DNA of 64,000 nucleotides from Helicobacter winghamensis ATCC BAA-430. GTDB taxonomy: Bacteria; Campylobacterota; Campylobacteria; Campylobacterales; Helicobacteraceae. The stretch covers positions 558,001 to 622,000 of the forward strand of contig NZ_CP063533.1 in assembly GCF_028751035.1 (NCBI RefSeq), written 5' to 3'. A program made the translations under genes and the position numbers. The notes under the pieces were generated by a model. The model was not told the origin of the DNA. It saw only the letters and a list, made by a program, of their open reading frames with translations, and did not search any database. Shown in pieces: positions 18,421 to 28,242 of the stretch; positions within the stretch are counted from its first letter, which is position 1, and the number at the start of each line of letters is the position of its first letter.

Positions 18421-19149
18421 ATGATGCGTTTTTTTTATCTCTTATTTCTATGTGTGGTTGTGTCTGTTTCAGCTAGTGCTGAAACTTTAATTAAGCAACG
18501 CTTAAATGTTGTTATAGATATTGAACCTAAACAATATTCTAGTAATCTTGTAGTTTCTGGTTCTAAAGAGCTTCAAAAGTTAAAATCATTGAGTCTTGAA
18601 AATAAAAATGCAATCATTAAGACTTTTAATGGAATTAATGATTTTTTAGGGAGTGATAGTATTTGCAAGGGAGGAGGTTTTGCAATAAGTCCTTCTTACT
18701 ATTATAAGGATGGGAAAAAAATACAAGAAGGATTTGAGACAAATTTTATTTTGTATTGTGAGTTTGTGGAATCTCAAAAGCAAGAGTATAACACTATTTT
18801 GGAAAAAATTGAGAGTGAAGTTTCTAAAAATCCTTTCTTGATGTTTACTGTCCCTAGAGTTGATTTAGGTGTAAATAAAGCGGAATTTCAAGAAAGCGAT
18901 GCTTTGCTAAATGTAGAGCTTTTAAAGCTTGCTTTAGAAAAAGCAAAAGAATATGGAAAACTCACCAAAAAGAAATGCTCTATTAAAGAGATTACATTAG
19001 GTGATATTGGAGATATTGATCAGATAACTTTTAAAGCGGAATCTCGCTTAATGCAAAGTTCCAAGAATGCATTAGAAGACATTGTATTGCCAAGTGCAAA
19101 AAAGGAGCAAAAAACCTTATGGGGTAATGCGATCTTTAGTTGTAAGTGA
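18421..19149 (+). CDS. Secreted SIMPL-domain-like protein
   Basis: A 242-residue protein with a Sec signal peptide; likely cleavage after ASA near residue 20. The mature part contains TLIKQRLNVVIDIEPKQY at the start and the helical repeat region and final strand pattern seen in SIMPL (DUF541, YggE-like) proteins, which are periplasmic and of uncertain role. Two adjacent ATG codons (18421, 18424) are possible starts; the second is better spaced from AAAGGG. The family assignment is tentative. It stands alone after the rplT terminator and before the convergent calcium-binding gene. Confidence 0.65.
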   Translation: MMRFFYLLFLCVVVSVSASAETLIKQRLNVVIDIEPKQYSSNLVVSGSKELQKLKSLSLENKNAIIKTFNGINDFLGSDSICKGGGFAISPSYYYKDGKKIQEGFETNFILYCEFVESQKQEYNTILEKIESEVSKNPFLMFTVPRVDLGVNKAEFQESDALLNVELLKLALEKAKEYGKLTKKKCSIKEITLGDIGDIDQITFKAESRLMQSSKNALEDIVLPSAKKEQKTLWGNAIFSCK

Positions 19150-19172
19150 TCTTTAGAATTTTATTTAAAATT

Positions 19173-19200
19173 TGGAATCCAAAATTAAATTTGGATTCCA
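19173..19200. terminator. Bidirectional terminator made of an inverted pair of TGGAATCCAAA
   Basis: TGGAATCCAAA (19173-19183) and its exact complement TTTGGATTCCA (19190-19200) flank a six-base loop, giving an eleven-pair stem between two convergent genes. Each arm is a full copy of the over-represented word of this window. Confidence 0.75.
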
Positions 19201-19211
19201 TAGAGTAATGC

Positions 19212-20882
19212 TTATGCTCCCAAGAGTTTTGTAAGTGGCAGTGAGCTTAGAATATTATCTTTAAAAGTTTCAGTGCTTTCTTTGAATTTACTTGGATCAA
19301 AGAGCAAGCGATTAATTTCTTTATAGCTTGTTTCAAAATGTTCTAGTAAGGATTCTACAAGATTTCCTGTTATTAAGTTAGAACCATTTTTATCTGTATT
19401 ATTTACTTTAGACTGATTGTTTTCTGTTTGGTTTCCGCTAATTTGGAGTTTTCCAAAACTGCTTTCAAGTTTTGCCCACATTTGTGATAATTCAAAACTT
19501 ACGCCATTTTGACCATTTTGTAATGAGCTCATACTTACAGAGATATTGACTTCAAGCCTAGAAATTTGAGTAAAACTAATGTGGCTCTTTTCTAGGATTT
19601 CACTTAAGATTCCATTTCCAAGATTTCCTAAAGTATTTTGAATTCCAATGTTTGGATTGCCCGCGCTAAGGCTTCCTTGTGTGGAGATTATCTGTATATT
19701 CGAAAGGCTGTTTCCATAGACTTTTCCAGCAAGAATTTGTGCAAGCCCACCTTGCAAGACATCATTTTGTGCTTGATTTTGCAAAGCCTCATTTTTGATT
19801 TTTTCAGAAACTAAGTCAATGTGATGTATTTTTCCGTCCTTGCCATTTTCAAAGAGAAAGTCTGCGCTTTTGCGTTTGATTCCTAAGAGATCACCGTTTT
19901 CTCCACGCATTAACTCTTCACTTTCTTTTGGGTTAAGATAGATTACTCCTATGCCCTTTTCCCCAAGCCCTACAAGTTTACCTTCACCGTTGCCATCTGG
20001 AGCCCAAATCCTTAATTTATCATAAATAGGGTCTTCTTTATCAATTTTACCATCTTTGTTGGAGTCATAAACGCTTAAATCTTTAAAACCATCTCCACTT
20101 TTTGTTCCAAAAAGCTCACTGCCATCATTGATTTTACCATCATTATTTTTGTCAAGTGCTAAGAATCCAGATCCTTTTTTGAGTGTTGCAATTTGATCGG
20201 GTGTTCCATCGCTATCTAAATCAAATTGCATTTTAGTATCGCTTAACTCTGTTCCATTGCCTTCATAATCAATCACAAGCGGGTCAATCACATTTTGATT
20301 GGGCGTTTGCGCGTTACCTTGTGTATTGTTCCCAATCCCACTAATTTGAAGATTTTGCATAAAGCTTTGCGAGATGCCAATACTAATATCAAGTTGTTTT
20401 TTTGTGCCATCACTTGCAACAATTGTGCCTTGAATGGAGACTTGCAAAGATTGTGAAAAGCCTTGTGAAATACTAATTCCATTGCCTAAAATTTTTTGTC
20501 CTAAGCTTGTATTAAGTAAGGAATCTAAGCTTAAATTAACATTTTGTGAGTTGCTAGATGAATTATTTGGTCTAATACCAAAAACTTCTTCCCACATTTT
20601 TAACATTTCATCTTTAATTTGTGAGAGCTTTTCTAGCGCCTTATCTACAATAACTTTTTGAAAGTCGTTAAGTTGTCCATTACTTAGAGAGTTGCTAGAT
20701 AGAACTTCTGAAGTTTGTCCGTTAGCATCTTTGTTGATACTGGATTGTGGAACGCTATTTGCTTCTTTATTTGTGATCTCTTCTTTAGGACTTTTTTGAT
20801 TTACACTTAAATGCGTGGTGGCTGAAGTGTGTGAAAAGTCAAAAGCCTTAAAAGAAGAGAAATTAATGCCTGCTTGCATCAT
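19212..20882 (-). CDS. Calcium-binding protein with FrpC-like self-processing module
   Basis: A protein of about 556 residues without a signal peptide. The start is one of two adjacent ATGs (20882 or 20879) after AGGAG; an upstream GTG at 20912 would sit near the predicted transcription start and is rejected. Residues about 200-310 carry Asp-rich calcium loops (DLDSDGTPD, DKNNDGKINDGSELFG, DSNKDGKIDKED) followed by LRIWAPDGNGEG and GIGVIYL. This order matches the self-processing module of RTX proteins such as Neisseria FrpC, where calcium triggers cleavage at an Asp-Pro bond; here D200-P201 precedes the module. Flanks are Ser/Asn/Gln-rich beta-like stretches. A near-consensus sigma-28 promoter suggests flagellar co-regulation. 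Function is inferred. Confidence 0.75.
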   Translation of the reverse strand: MMQAGINFSSFKAFDFSHTSATTHLSVNQKSPKEEITNKEANSVPQSSINKDANGQTSEVLSSNSLSNGQLNDFQKVIVDKALEKLSQIKDEMLKMWEEVFGIRPNNSSSNSQNVNLSLDSLLNTSLGQKILGNGISISQGFSQSLQVSIQGTIVASDGTKKQLDISIGISQSFMQNLQISGIGNNTQGNAQTPNQNVIDPLVIDYEGNGTELSDTKMQFDLDSDGTPDQIATLKKGSGFLALDKNNDGKINDGSELFGTKSGDGFKDLSVYDSNKDGKIDKEDPIYDKLRIWAPDGNGEGKLVGLGEKGIGVIYLNPKESEELMRGENGDLLGIKRKSADFLFENGKDGKIHHIDLVSEKIKNEALQNQAQNDVLQGGLAQILAGKVYGNSLSNIQIISTQGSLSAGNPNIGIQNTLGNLGNGILSEILEKSHISFTQISRLEVNISVSMSSLQNGQNGVSFELSQMWAKLESSFGKLQISGNQTENNQSKVNNTDKNGSNLITGNLVESLLEHFETSYKEINRLLFDPSKFKESTETFKDNILSSLPLTKLLGA

Positions 20883-20913
20883 TTCTCCTTTTATTTTTTG
20901 TTTAGCACTCACT

Positions 20914-20940
20914 ATATCGGCAAATTTTTTAAAAACTAAA
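20914..20940 (-). promoter_or_regulatory. Sigma-28 (FliA) promoter
   Basis: On the minus strand TTTAGTTT (-35, 20933-20940) is followed after exactly 11 bases by GCCGATAT (-10, 20914-20921). The flagellar sigma factor consensus is TAAAGTTT-N11-GCCGATAA; the -10 box matches 7 of 8 and the -35 box 6 of 8. The start codon lies about 30 bases downstream. Confidence 0.75.
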
Positions 20941-21114
20941 CTAAAAGTGCAAATTTTTTACGCGTTAAGTATTTGTTAAAATTTAAAAGCATATTTAAAA
21001 TCTAAAAAGTATGCATTATGCATGCTACAGCATTATAAAGTAACAAGTTTTAGATATAATTCTAAAATTAACAAAAAATATTAAATTATAAGTTTAATTT
21101 AAAATTAATTTTAT

Positions 21115-21120
21115 TATAAT
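21115..21120 (+). promoter_or_regulatory. -10 promoter element for gdhA
   Basis: TATAAT in a very AT-rich stretch, 62 bases before the gdhA ATG. The approximately 300-base region 20883-21181 between divergent genes holds this box, the opposing sigma-28 promoter, and a short ATGCAT-rich palindromic patch near 21009-21026; I see no gene in it. Confidence 0.55.
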
Positions 21121-21145
21121 CTCCGCGCAAAAAATAATTTGGTGA

Positions 21146-23360
<2,215 letters not shown>

Positions 23361-23459
23361 TATTTTCTAAAGCGACAATGTCTAAAAATATTTGGCTTAG
23401 TGGTCGGCCTTATTGCTAATTTTTGCGTATTTTATCTGTAAAATAAGATTAAAAAAGTT

Positions 23460-23536
23460 TGGTACGCTCAGAGGGAGTCGAACCCCCAACCCTCAGATCC
23501 GAAGTCTGATGCTCTATCCAATTGAGCTATGAACGC
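23460..23536 (-). tRNA. tRNA-Arg(UCG), CCA encoded
   Basis: On the minus strand the gene runs from GCGTTCATAGCTC to GAGCGTACCA. The anticodon stem TCAGA/TCTGA encloses CTTCGGA, giving anticodon UCG (arginine, CGA). D-arm AGCTCAATTGGATAGAGC and T-arm GGGGGTTCGACTCCC are regular, and CCA is encoded. 77 nt. Confidence 0.96.
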
Positions 23537-23596
23537 TTAAAAATAGTGTAAAATAATATCCCAAAAAAGTTTTAATATGCATTAAAAGGATAAAAA

Positions 23597-24433
23597 ATGC
23601 AAAAGATTCTAATGTTTGTGTGTTTGCTGTTAAATTTTGCTTTGGCGCGTGAAGTGATAGCGGTAAGTATTCCTATGCAAAAGGAATTTGTAGAAAAAAT
23701 TGCTGGGGATTTCTATGATGTGGTATCACTTGTAACCCCAGGTGTAAATCCTCATGATTTTGAACCAAAGATTTCAGAGATTAGAAAGGTTAATGAAGCG
23801 GTGGCTTATTTTGCGATTGGAATTGAGTTTGAGGAATCTTGGCTTCCACGCTTTAAAGGGCAAAATCAAACAATACAAGTTTTTAATACAGGGGCTAATA
23901 TTTCAAGGATTAACTTTTCAGATAAACATTATCACAATAATCATCATCATAATGGAGATACACACATTTGGCTATCCCCTAATAATGCAAAAATCATTGC
24001 CACAAACATTTATGAAAGCTTAAAAAAGTTGGAATCCAAAAAGGACTTTTCTCAAAATTATAATGCGCTAATGTTAGAGATTGATGCGTTAGATAGAGAG
24101 TTAAAGGTGGTTTTAAAGGATCTGCCAAAACATCAAAAATTTGTTGTGTTTCATCCGATGCTTGGATATTTTGCAAGGGATTATCATTTAGATGAAATTT
24201 CTATTGAAGTGGAGGGCAAAAGCCCAAAAATGCAAGAAATGATTGTAGTGATTGAAACAATCAAGAGGGAAAATCTTAAAACAATTTTTGCACAACCTGA
24301 ATTTTCTACAAAAGCAGCGGAATTTATCGCAAAAGAGAGTGGAGCGAAGTTGGGGTATTTTTCACCTTTGCAAACGCCTTGGAAAGAAAATTTATTAAAC
24401 TTTGCTAAAACACTTGTGGAGTTTGAAAAATAG
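23597..24433 (+). CDS. znuA: Zinc/manganese-type ABC transporter substrate-binding protein
   Basis: Cluster A-I periplasmic metal-binding protein of the ZnuA type. A Sec signal peptide covers about residues 1-17. Metal ligands are visible in PGVNPHDFEPK (first His), the His-rich loop KHYHNNHHHNGDTHIW (residues about 113-128), FHPMLGYFARDY and a later glutamate/aspartate region near IFAQPEF. The His-rich loop points to zinc. 278 residues. There is no znuB or znuC beside it, so permease and ATPase must be elsewhere. AAAGGATAAAA precedes the ATG. It starts 60 bases after the tRNA-Arg gene and ends in front of a convergent ferredoxin gene. Confidence 0.88.
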   Translation: MQKILMFVCLLLNFALAREVIAVSIPMQKEFVEKIAGDFYDVVSLVTPGVNPHDFEPKISEIRKVNEAVAYFAIGIEFEESWLPRFKGQNQTIQVFNTGANISRINFSDKHYHNNHHHNGDTHIWLSPNNAKIIATNIYESLKKLESKKDFSQNYNALMLEIDALDRELKVVLKDLPKHQKFVVFHPMLGYFARDYHLDEISIEVEGKSPKMQEMIVVIETIKRENLKTIFAQPEFSTKAAEFIAKESGAKLGYFSPLQTPWKENLLNFAKTLVEFEK

Positions 24434-24461
24434 AAAGAAAAGGATCCCATGAAGTTGGAAT

Positions 24462-24481
24462 CCAAAAGCCCACAAGGGCTT
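24462..24481 (-). terminator. Terminator for the ferredoxin gene
   Basis: A six-pair GC-rich stem AAGCCC/GGGCTT with a four-base loop, followed on the minus strand by TTTT-like sequence. It lies between convergent znuA and ferredoxin genes; a copy of TGGAATCCAAA (24456-24466) abuts it. Confidence 0.6.
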
Positions 24482-24486
24482 AAAAA

Positions 24487-24771
24487 TTATTCAACAACTG
24501 GCGTGTGTGCGCTTCTTTTATCATCACCAATATCTTCTCTGTGAGATGGTGATTCTGCAACAGCATCCCAAACAATACAGCCTTCAGTTGGACAAGCAGT
24601 TGCACAAGCTGGCTCATCGTTATGTCCTACACATTCTACGCATTTGTTATTATAAACAAAGTAGCATCCATCATCATTTGGGCTATCATCTTCATCAACA
24701 ATTGCTTCTACTGGGCATTCATCAATGCAAGCACCACAGGCAATGCAAATATCAGTAATTTTAACAGCCAT
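24487..24771 (-). CDS. 2[4Fe-4S] ferredoxin, Alvin type
   Basis: A 94-residue electron carrier. The first cluster motif is CIACGACIDECP (residues 9-20); the second is CVECVGHNDEPACATACP with the insertion between second and third Cys typical of Allochromatium-type (YfhL-like) ferredoxins. An acidic loop and a hydrophilic C-terminal tail complete it. AAGGAGAAA precedes the ATG on the minus strand. Monocistronic. Partners could be pyruvate or 2-oxoglutarate oxidoreductases, which are not in this window. A second ferredoxin of the same class lies at 58330. Confidence 0.92.
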   Translation of the reverse strand: MAVKITDICIACGACIDECPVEAIVDEDDSPNDDGCYFVYNNKCVECVGHNDEPACATACPTEGCIVWDAVAESPSHREDIGDDKRSAHTPVVE

Positions 24772-24914
24772 AATTTCTCCTTAGAATTTGGTTTAAGTTG
24801 TGAGTATATAGAAAAGAATATAAATTTTAGCTTCAGTCAAATTAGAATCGCAAAAGTTTCGTAAAATAGTGTAGAATTATCGGATTTAAAATACAGAATC
24901 TAAAAAGGGATTTT

Positions 24915-25832
24915 ATGGATATTATTTTTGGACCTGTGCAATCAAGGCGTTTTGGAGAGTCTTTGGGTGTGGATTTATCGCCAAAGTTAAAGCAGTGTAA
25001 TTATGATTGTTTGTATTGTGAATTAGAAGGTAAAAAAGCGCAAGAGAGTATGCGGGAAGTCTTAAGCGTAGATGAGATTTTAGAAGCTATAAAGCAGGGC
25101 TTGGAGAAGTTTCCTAATGTGGAATCTCTAACAATTACTGCAAATGGAGAACCTACACTTTATCCGCATTTGTATGAGTTAATGTTGCGCTTAGAGGATA
25201 TTAAAGGGGATAAGCAAACGCTACTTTTAACAAATGGCGCATTGCTGTGGGATTTGTGTGTTGCTAGGGCTTGTTTGCTTTTTGATAAGGTGAAGTTTTC
25301 TTTAGATGCGGTGAGTGAGAGGGTGTTTAAAAAAATTGATAGGGCGTATAAAAGTGTGGATTTAGCGCAGATTTTAAAGGGGATTTATCAATTTAGCGCA
25401 GATTTTAAAGGGGAATTGTATGCGGAGATTTTGTTTGTAAAGGGAGTCAATGATAATCCGCAGGAAATACAAGAAATGGCGCGGTTTTTAGCCCCTATGC
25501 CGCTAAAGAGATTAGATATTAGCACCATTGATCGCCCGCCAGCTTACAAGGTGGAATCCTTAAGTTTAGAAGAATTAGAACGCATTGGGCAAGTGTTTTT
25601 GCACTATAAGATTCCAACTTTTGTGCCTAAACGCAAGCAAGGTAGTATGCAAGAGAACTTGCAATTAAGCCAAGATGAGATTTTAAAAACACTTGCTTTA
25701 CGCCCAATGAGTGAGAGCGATATTAATATGCTTTGGAGTATGGAATCTAAAAAGATATTGGAATCTCTTATAGAGATAGGCAAAGTGAAGCAAAAAAGTA
25801 TTAATGGTGTGAATTTTTATGCCTTGCGCTAA
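24915..25832 (+). CDS. Radical SAM protein of unknown target
   Basis: A 305-residue radical S-adenosylmethionine enzyme. The cluster motif is CNYDCLYC (Cys-x3-Cys-x2-Cys) near residue 28, followed by the glycine-rich SAM-binding ITANGEPTLYP and LLTNGALL. The N-terminus FGPVQSRRFGESLGVDLSP is characteristic of a conserved group of stand-alone radical SAM proteins in Campylobacterota and Firmicutes, whose reaction is not known. A winged-helix-like region may occupy the last 60 residues. It overlaps the convergent MFS gene by 32 bases at the 3' end. Confidence 0.85.
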   Translation: MDIIFGPVQSRRFGESLGVDLSPKLKQCNYDCLYCELEGKKAQESMREVLSVDEILEAIKQGLEKFPNVESLTITANGEPTLYPHLYELMLRLEDIKGDKQTLLLTNGALLWDLCVARACLLFDKVKFSLDAVSERVFKKIDRAYKSVDLAQILKGIYQFSADFKGELYAEILFVKGVNDNPQEIQEMARFLAPMPLKRLDISTIDRPPAYKVESLSLEELERIGQVFLHYKIPTFVPKRKQGSMQENLQLSQDEILKTLALRPMSESDINMLWSMESKKILESLIEIGKVKQKSINGVNFYALR

Positions 25833-27006
25833 AATAAATAAGATTTGCTAAAAGCACAGAGACAAACATTATAAGACTTAGAAAAATGGGTGTGTTTGCT
25901 TCAAATGCACCTACAATAAAGGCTATAAGCCCAGCAAAGGCAAATTGCGTTGTGCCAAGAATAGCAGAAGCCGTGCCAGAGCAATCTCTAAACCTTGCCA
26001 TTGCTAAAATAGTGGTGTTTGGCATAATAAAACCAAGTGTGGCAAGAATGCTAAAGAGCGAGAACTCAAAGAGCCATAATTGTGGGCTAAAATACGCATT
26101 TAAAAGCATTATAAAATGTGCTAGAAGCATCGCTAAAAGCGCAATAGCTAGAATTCTTTTTGCACTAAGTTTTTTTAGCGATCTTGTGTTGAGATTTGCA
26201 CAAAGCATAAAACCTAGTGCGTTTAATCCAAACAAAAAGGCGAAGTTTTGTTCAGAGATTCCAAAAAAATTGACAAAAACGAAGTTTGAACCTGTAATAT
26301 AAGCAAAGATTGTTGCCATTGTGAAAGCAGAGCATAGCACATAGACTAAAAATGCGCGATCTTTTAAGACGAAATAATAGTTTTTTAGCGTTTCTTTGTG
26401 AGAGAATTTTTGCTTTTTTAAATGTGGTGCGCTTTCTTTTAACCCAAAAAGCACCATTAAAAACAAAAAGATTCCAAGCAAAAACAAAAAGGCAAAAATG
26501 CTTTGCCAAGGGAAGTATTGAATCAAAAATGCTCCAAGTGTTGGCGATAACATCGGTGCAAAGGAGCTAAAAACCATCATTAAAGCATACACACCAGCGG
26601 CTTCTTCAAAGTCAAACAAATCATTAACAATAGCCCTTGCAATCACCACTCCAGCACAGCCACCTAGGGCTTCAAAAAAGCGCAAAATAATAAAGCTATA
26701 AATATTGTCAATCACTACGCAACCAAAGCTTGAAGTGATGAAAATTAACATTCCTATAAGTGCTGGCTTCTTGCGTCCAAAAGTATCGCTTAAAGGTCCA
26801 TAAAGAAGCTGCCCAAAAGCAAAGGCGATAAAAAAACTAGCAAGAGAGAGTTGTGTAAAAAATGGGTTGGTTTGGAAGCTCTCTTGCACGCGATTTAGTG
26901 CGGCTAGATACATATCTGTGGAGAGTGGCGCAAGGCTTGACATAAGAGCTAGAATAAAAATGAGTTTAAATTTATAAGATCCGCGAATTTTAGTGTGGTT
27001 TTGCAT
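25801..27006 (-). CDS. Bcr/CflA family multidrug efflux transporter
   Basis: A 401-residue major facilitator with 12 hydrophobic segments. LAPLSTDMYLAAL in the first helix and GQLLYGPLSDTFGRKKP in loop 2-3 are hallmarks of the drug:H+ antiporter-1 Bcr/CflA group, exporting compounds such as bicyclomycin or chloramphenicol in other bacteria. The helix 5 motif C (PMLSPTLGAFL) is also present. Its real substrates here are unknown. The 3' end overlaps the radical SAM gene. Divergent from the AEC transporter gene. Confidence 0.9.
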   Translation of the reverse strand: MQNHTKIRGSYKFKLIFILALMSSLAPLSTDMYLAALNRVQESFQTNPFFTQLSLASFFIAFAFGQLLYGPLSDTFGRKKPALIGMLIFITSSFGCVVIDNIYSFIILRFFEALGGCAGVVIARAIVNDLFDFEEAAGVYALMMVFSSFAPMLSPTLGAFLIQYFPWQSIFAFLFLLGIFLFLMVLFGLKESAPHLKKQKFSHKETLKNYYFVLKDRAFLVYVLCSAFTMATIFAYITGSNFVFVNFFGISEQNFAFLFGLNALGFMLCANLNTRSLKKLSAKRILAIALLAMLLAHFIMLLNAYFSPQLWLFEFSLFSILATLGFIMPNTTILAMARFRDCSGTASAILGTTQFAFAGLIAFIVGAFEANTPIFLSLIMFVSVLLANLIYFSARHKNSHH

Positions 27007-27142
27007 TTTAATCCTAAATTTTAAAGATTATGTTTTGGATTCTAACAAAGAAAACTACAAAAACTTATAAAAAAGATTCCAACTTTTACATTGTGTTTTG
27101 CTGGCAAAAGTGGTAAAATCCCAAATTTAACAAGGAATTATA

Positions 27143-28045
27143 ATGCTTTTGGCGATGTATAGTATTTTTGTCTTTATTTTTATCGGTTATATGGCAAATG
27201 TTTTGCGCCTTTTGGGGAATAAACAAAGCGGAATCTTGCTTGGGTTTTTGGTAAATTTTGCACTTCCGGCACAAATTTTTAATGGAACATATCATGCTAG
27301 TGTGAGTGTGGATTTTTTGCTTGTGTGCTTGATTGCTCTGTTTTCAAACCTATTTTCCGTGCTGTTTGTTTTGTTTCTTGGGAGAATTTTTAGGCTTGAA
27401 CGGAGTGTGTTAATTACGCTTTGTTTTATGGCAACGTTTGGAAACACACTGTATTTAGGTTTCCCATTTGTGCAAGGTGCATTAGGTGAAGCACAAGCAA
27501 ATCAAGTGATTATTTTTGATCAATTTGTAACAGGAATTCCCTTTGCGTTTTTAGCCCCGATTTTGCTAAGTTTAAATGGTAAAACCGCATTTTCCTTTGT
27601 AGAAGTTTTTAAGCGATTGTTTAGAAGTCCTTTGTTTTTAGCTCTTATTTGTGGTGTGCTTTTTAGGCTTATTCCCTTTGAGATTCCAGAAGTTTTATTT
27701 ACGCCGTTAAAATCCCTTGCGCAAACCGCCACGCCTGTGGCACTCTTTGCTATTGGAGTGCAATTAAATTTGCGCGGAATTTTAGAGTGGAAGTATCCAG
27801 TGTTGCTTTTGGGGGCAAAAATGTTTGTAGCGCCTTTGGTTTTATTTGTGTTTGTGAGGGTGTTTTATGGAGAATTTAGTAACGCCTGGAAAATGGCGTT
27901 AATAGAAGTTGCAATGCCACCACTTGTTAGTGGAGCGGCTATTATTTATAAGGCAGGTTTCAATGCTAAAGTTGCCTTAAATGCAGTTACTTTTGGAATT
28001 TTAGTAAGTTTTGTTAGCATTCCATTGTGGTTGTATTTTGCATAA
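27143..28045 (+). CDS. AEC family transporter
   Basis: Auxin efflux carrier superfamily membrane protein, 300 residues with about ten hydrophobic segments in two five-helix halves. The first half has GFLVNFALPAQIF and the second MALIEVAMPPLVSGAAI, the discontinuous helices typical of the fold. Bacterial members transport dicarboxylates such as malate or malonate or amino acids; nothing here fixes the substrate. AAGGAAT precedes the ATG. It lies alone before the pycB promoter region. Confidence 0.85.
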   Translation: MLLAMYSIFVFIFIGYMANVLRLLGNKQSGILLGFLVNFALPAQIFNGTYHASVSVDFLLVCLIALFSNLFSVLFVLFLGRIFRLERSVLITLCFMATFGNTLYLGFPFVQGALGEAQANQVIIFDQFVTGIPFAFLAPILLSLNGKTAFSFVEVFKRLFRSPLFLALICGVLFRLIPFEIPEVLFTPLKSLAQTATPVALFAIGVQLNLRGILEWKYPVLLLGAKMFVAPLVLFVFVRVFYGEFSNAWKMALIEVAMPPLVSGAAIIYKAGFNAKVALNAVTFGILVSFVSIPLWLYFA

Positions 28046-28203
28046 ATTATTATCTAAGTCAAGGGAATACAGAAAGAACGAAAGAGCGATACTTTCATAG
28101 CTTAAAAGCTTCTAGGCTTCTATGGCGTGATACTAAAAGAAGCAGTTTTTTAAAAAGAAATTACAAAATCCACGCGTTGTATTTAATTAATCGGGATTAT
28201 TGT

Positions 28204-28209
28204 TATAAT
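28204..28209 (+). promoter_or_regulatory. -10 promoter element for pycB
   Basis: TATAAT preceded by TTGT, 34 bases before the pycB ATG. The 197-base spacer 28046-28242 otherwise shows no gene. Confidence 0.6.
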
Positions 28210-28242
28210 GCGACATTAAAATGAAAATTTTTGGAGTTTTTA

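Noticed and set aside
20882-20912. Ten-residue N-terminal extension from GTG for the calcium-binding protein
   Set aside because: The GTG overlaps the predicted transcription start of the sigma-28 promoter, whereas ATG codons at 20882/20879 follow AGGAG.
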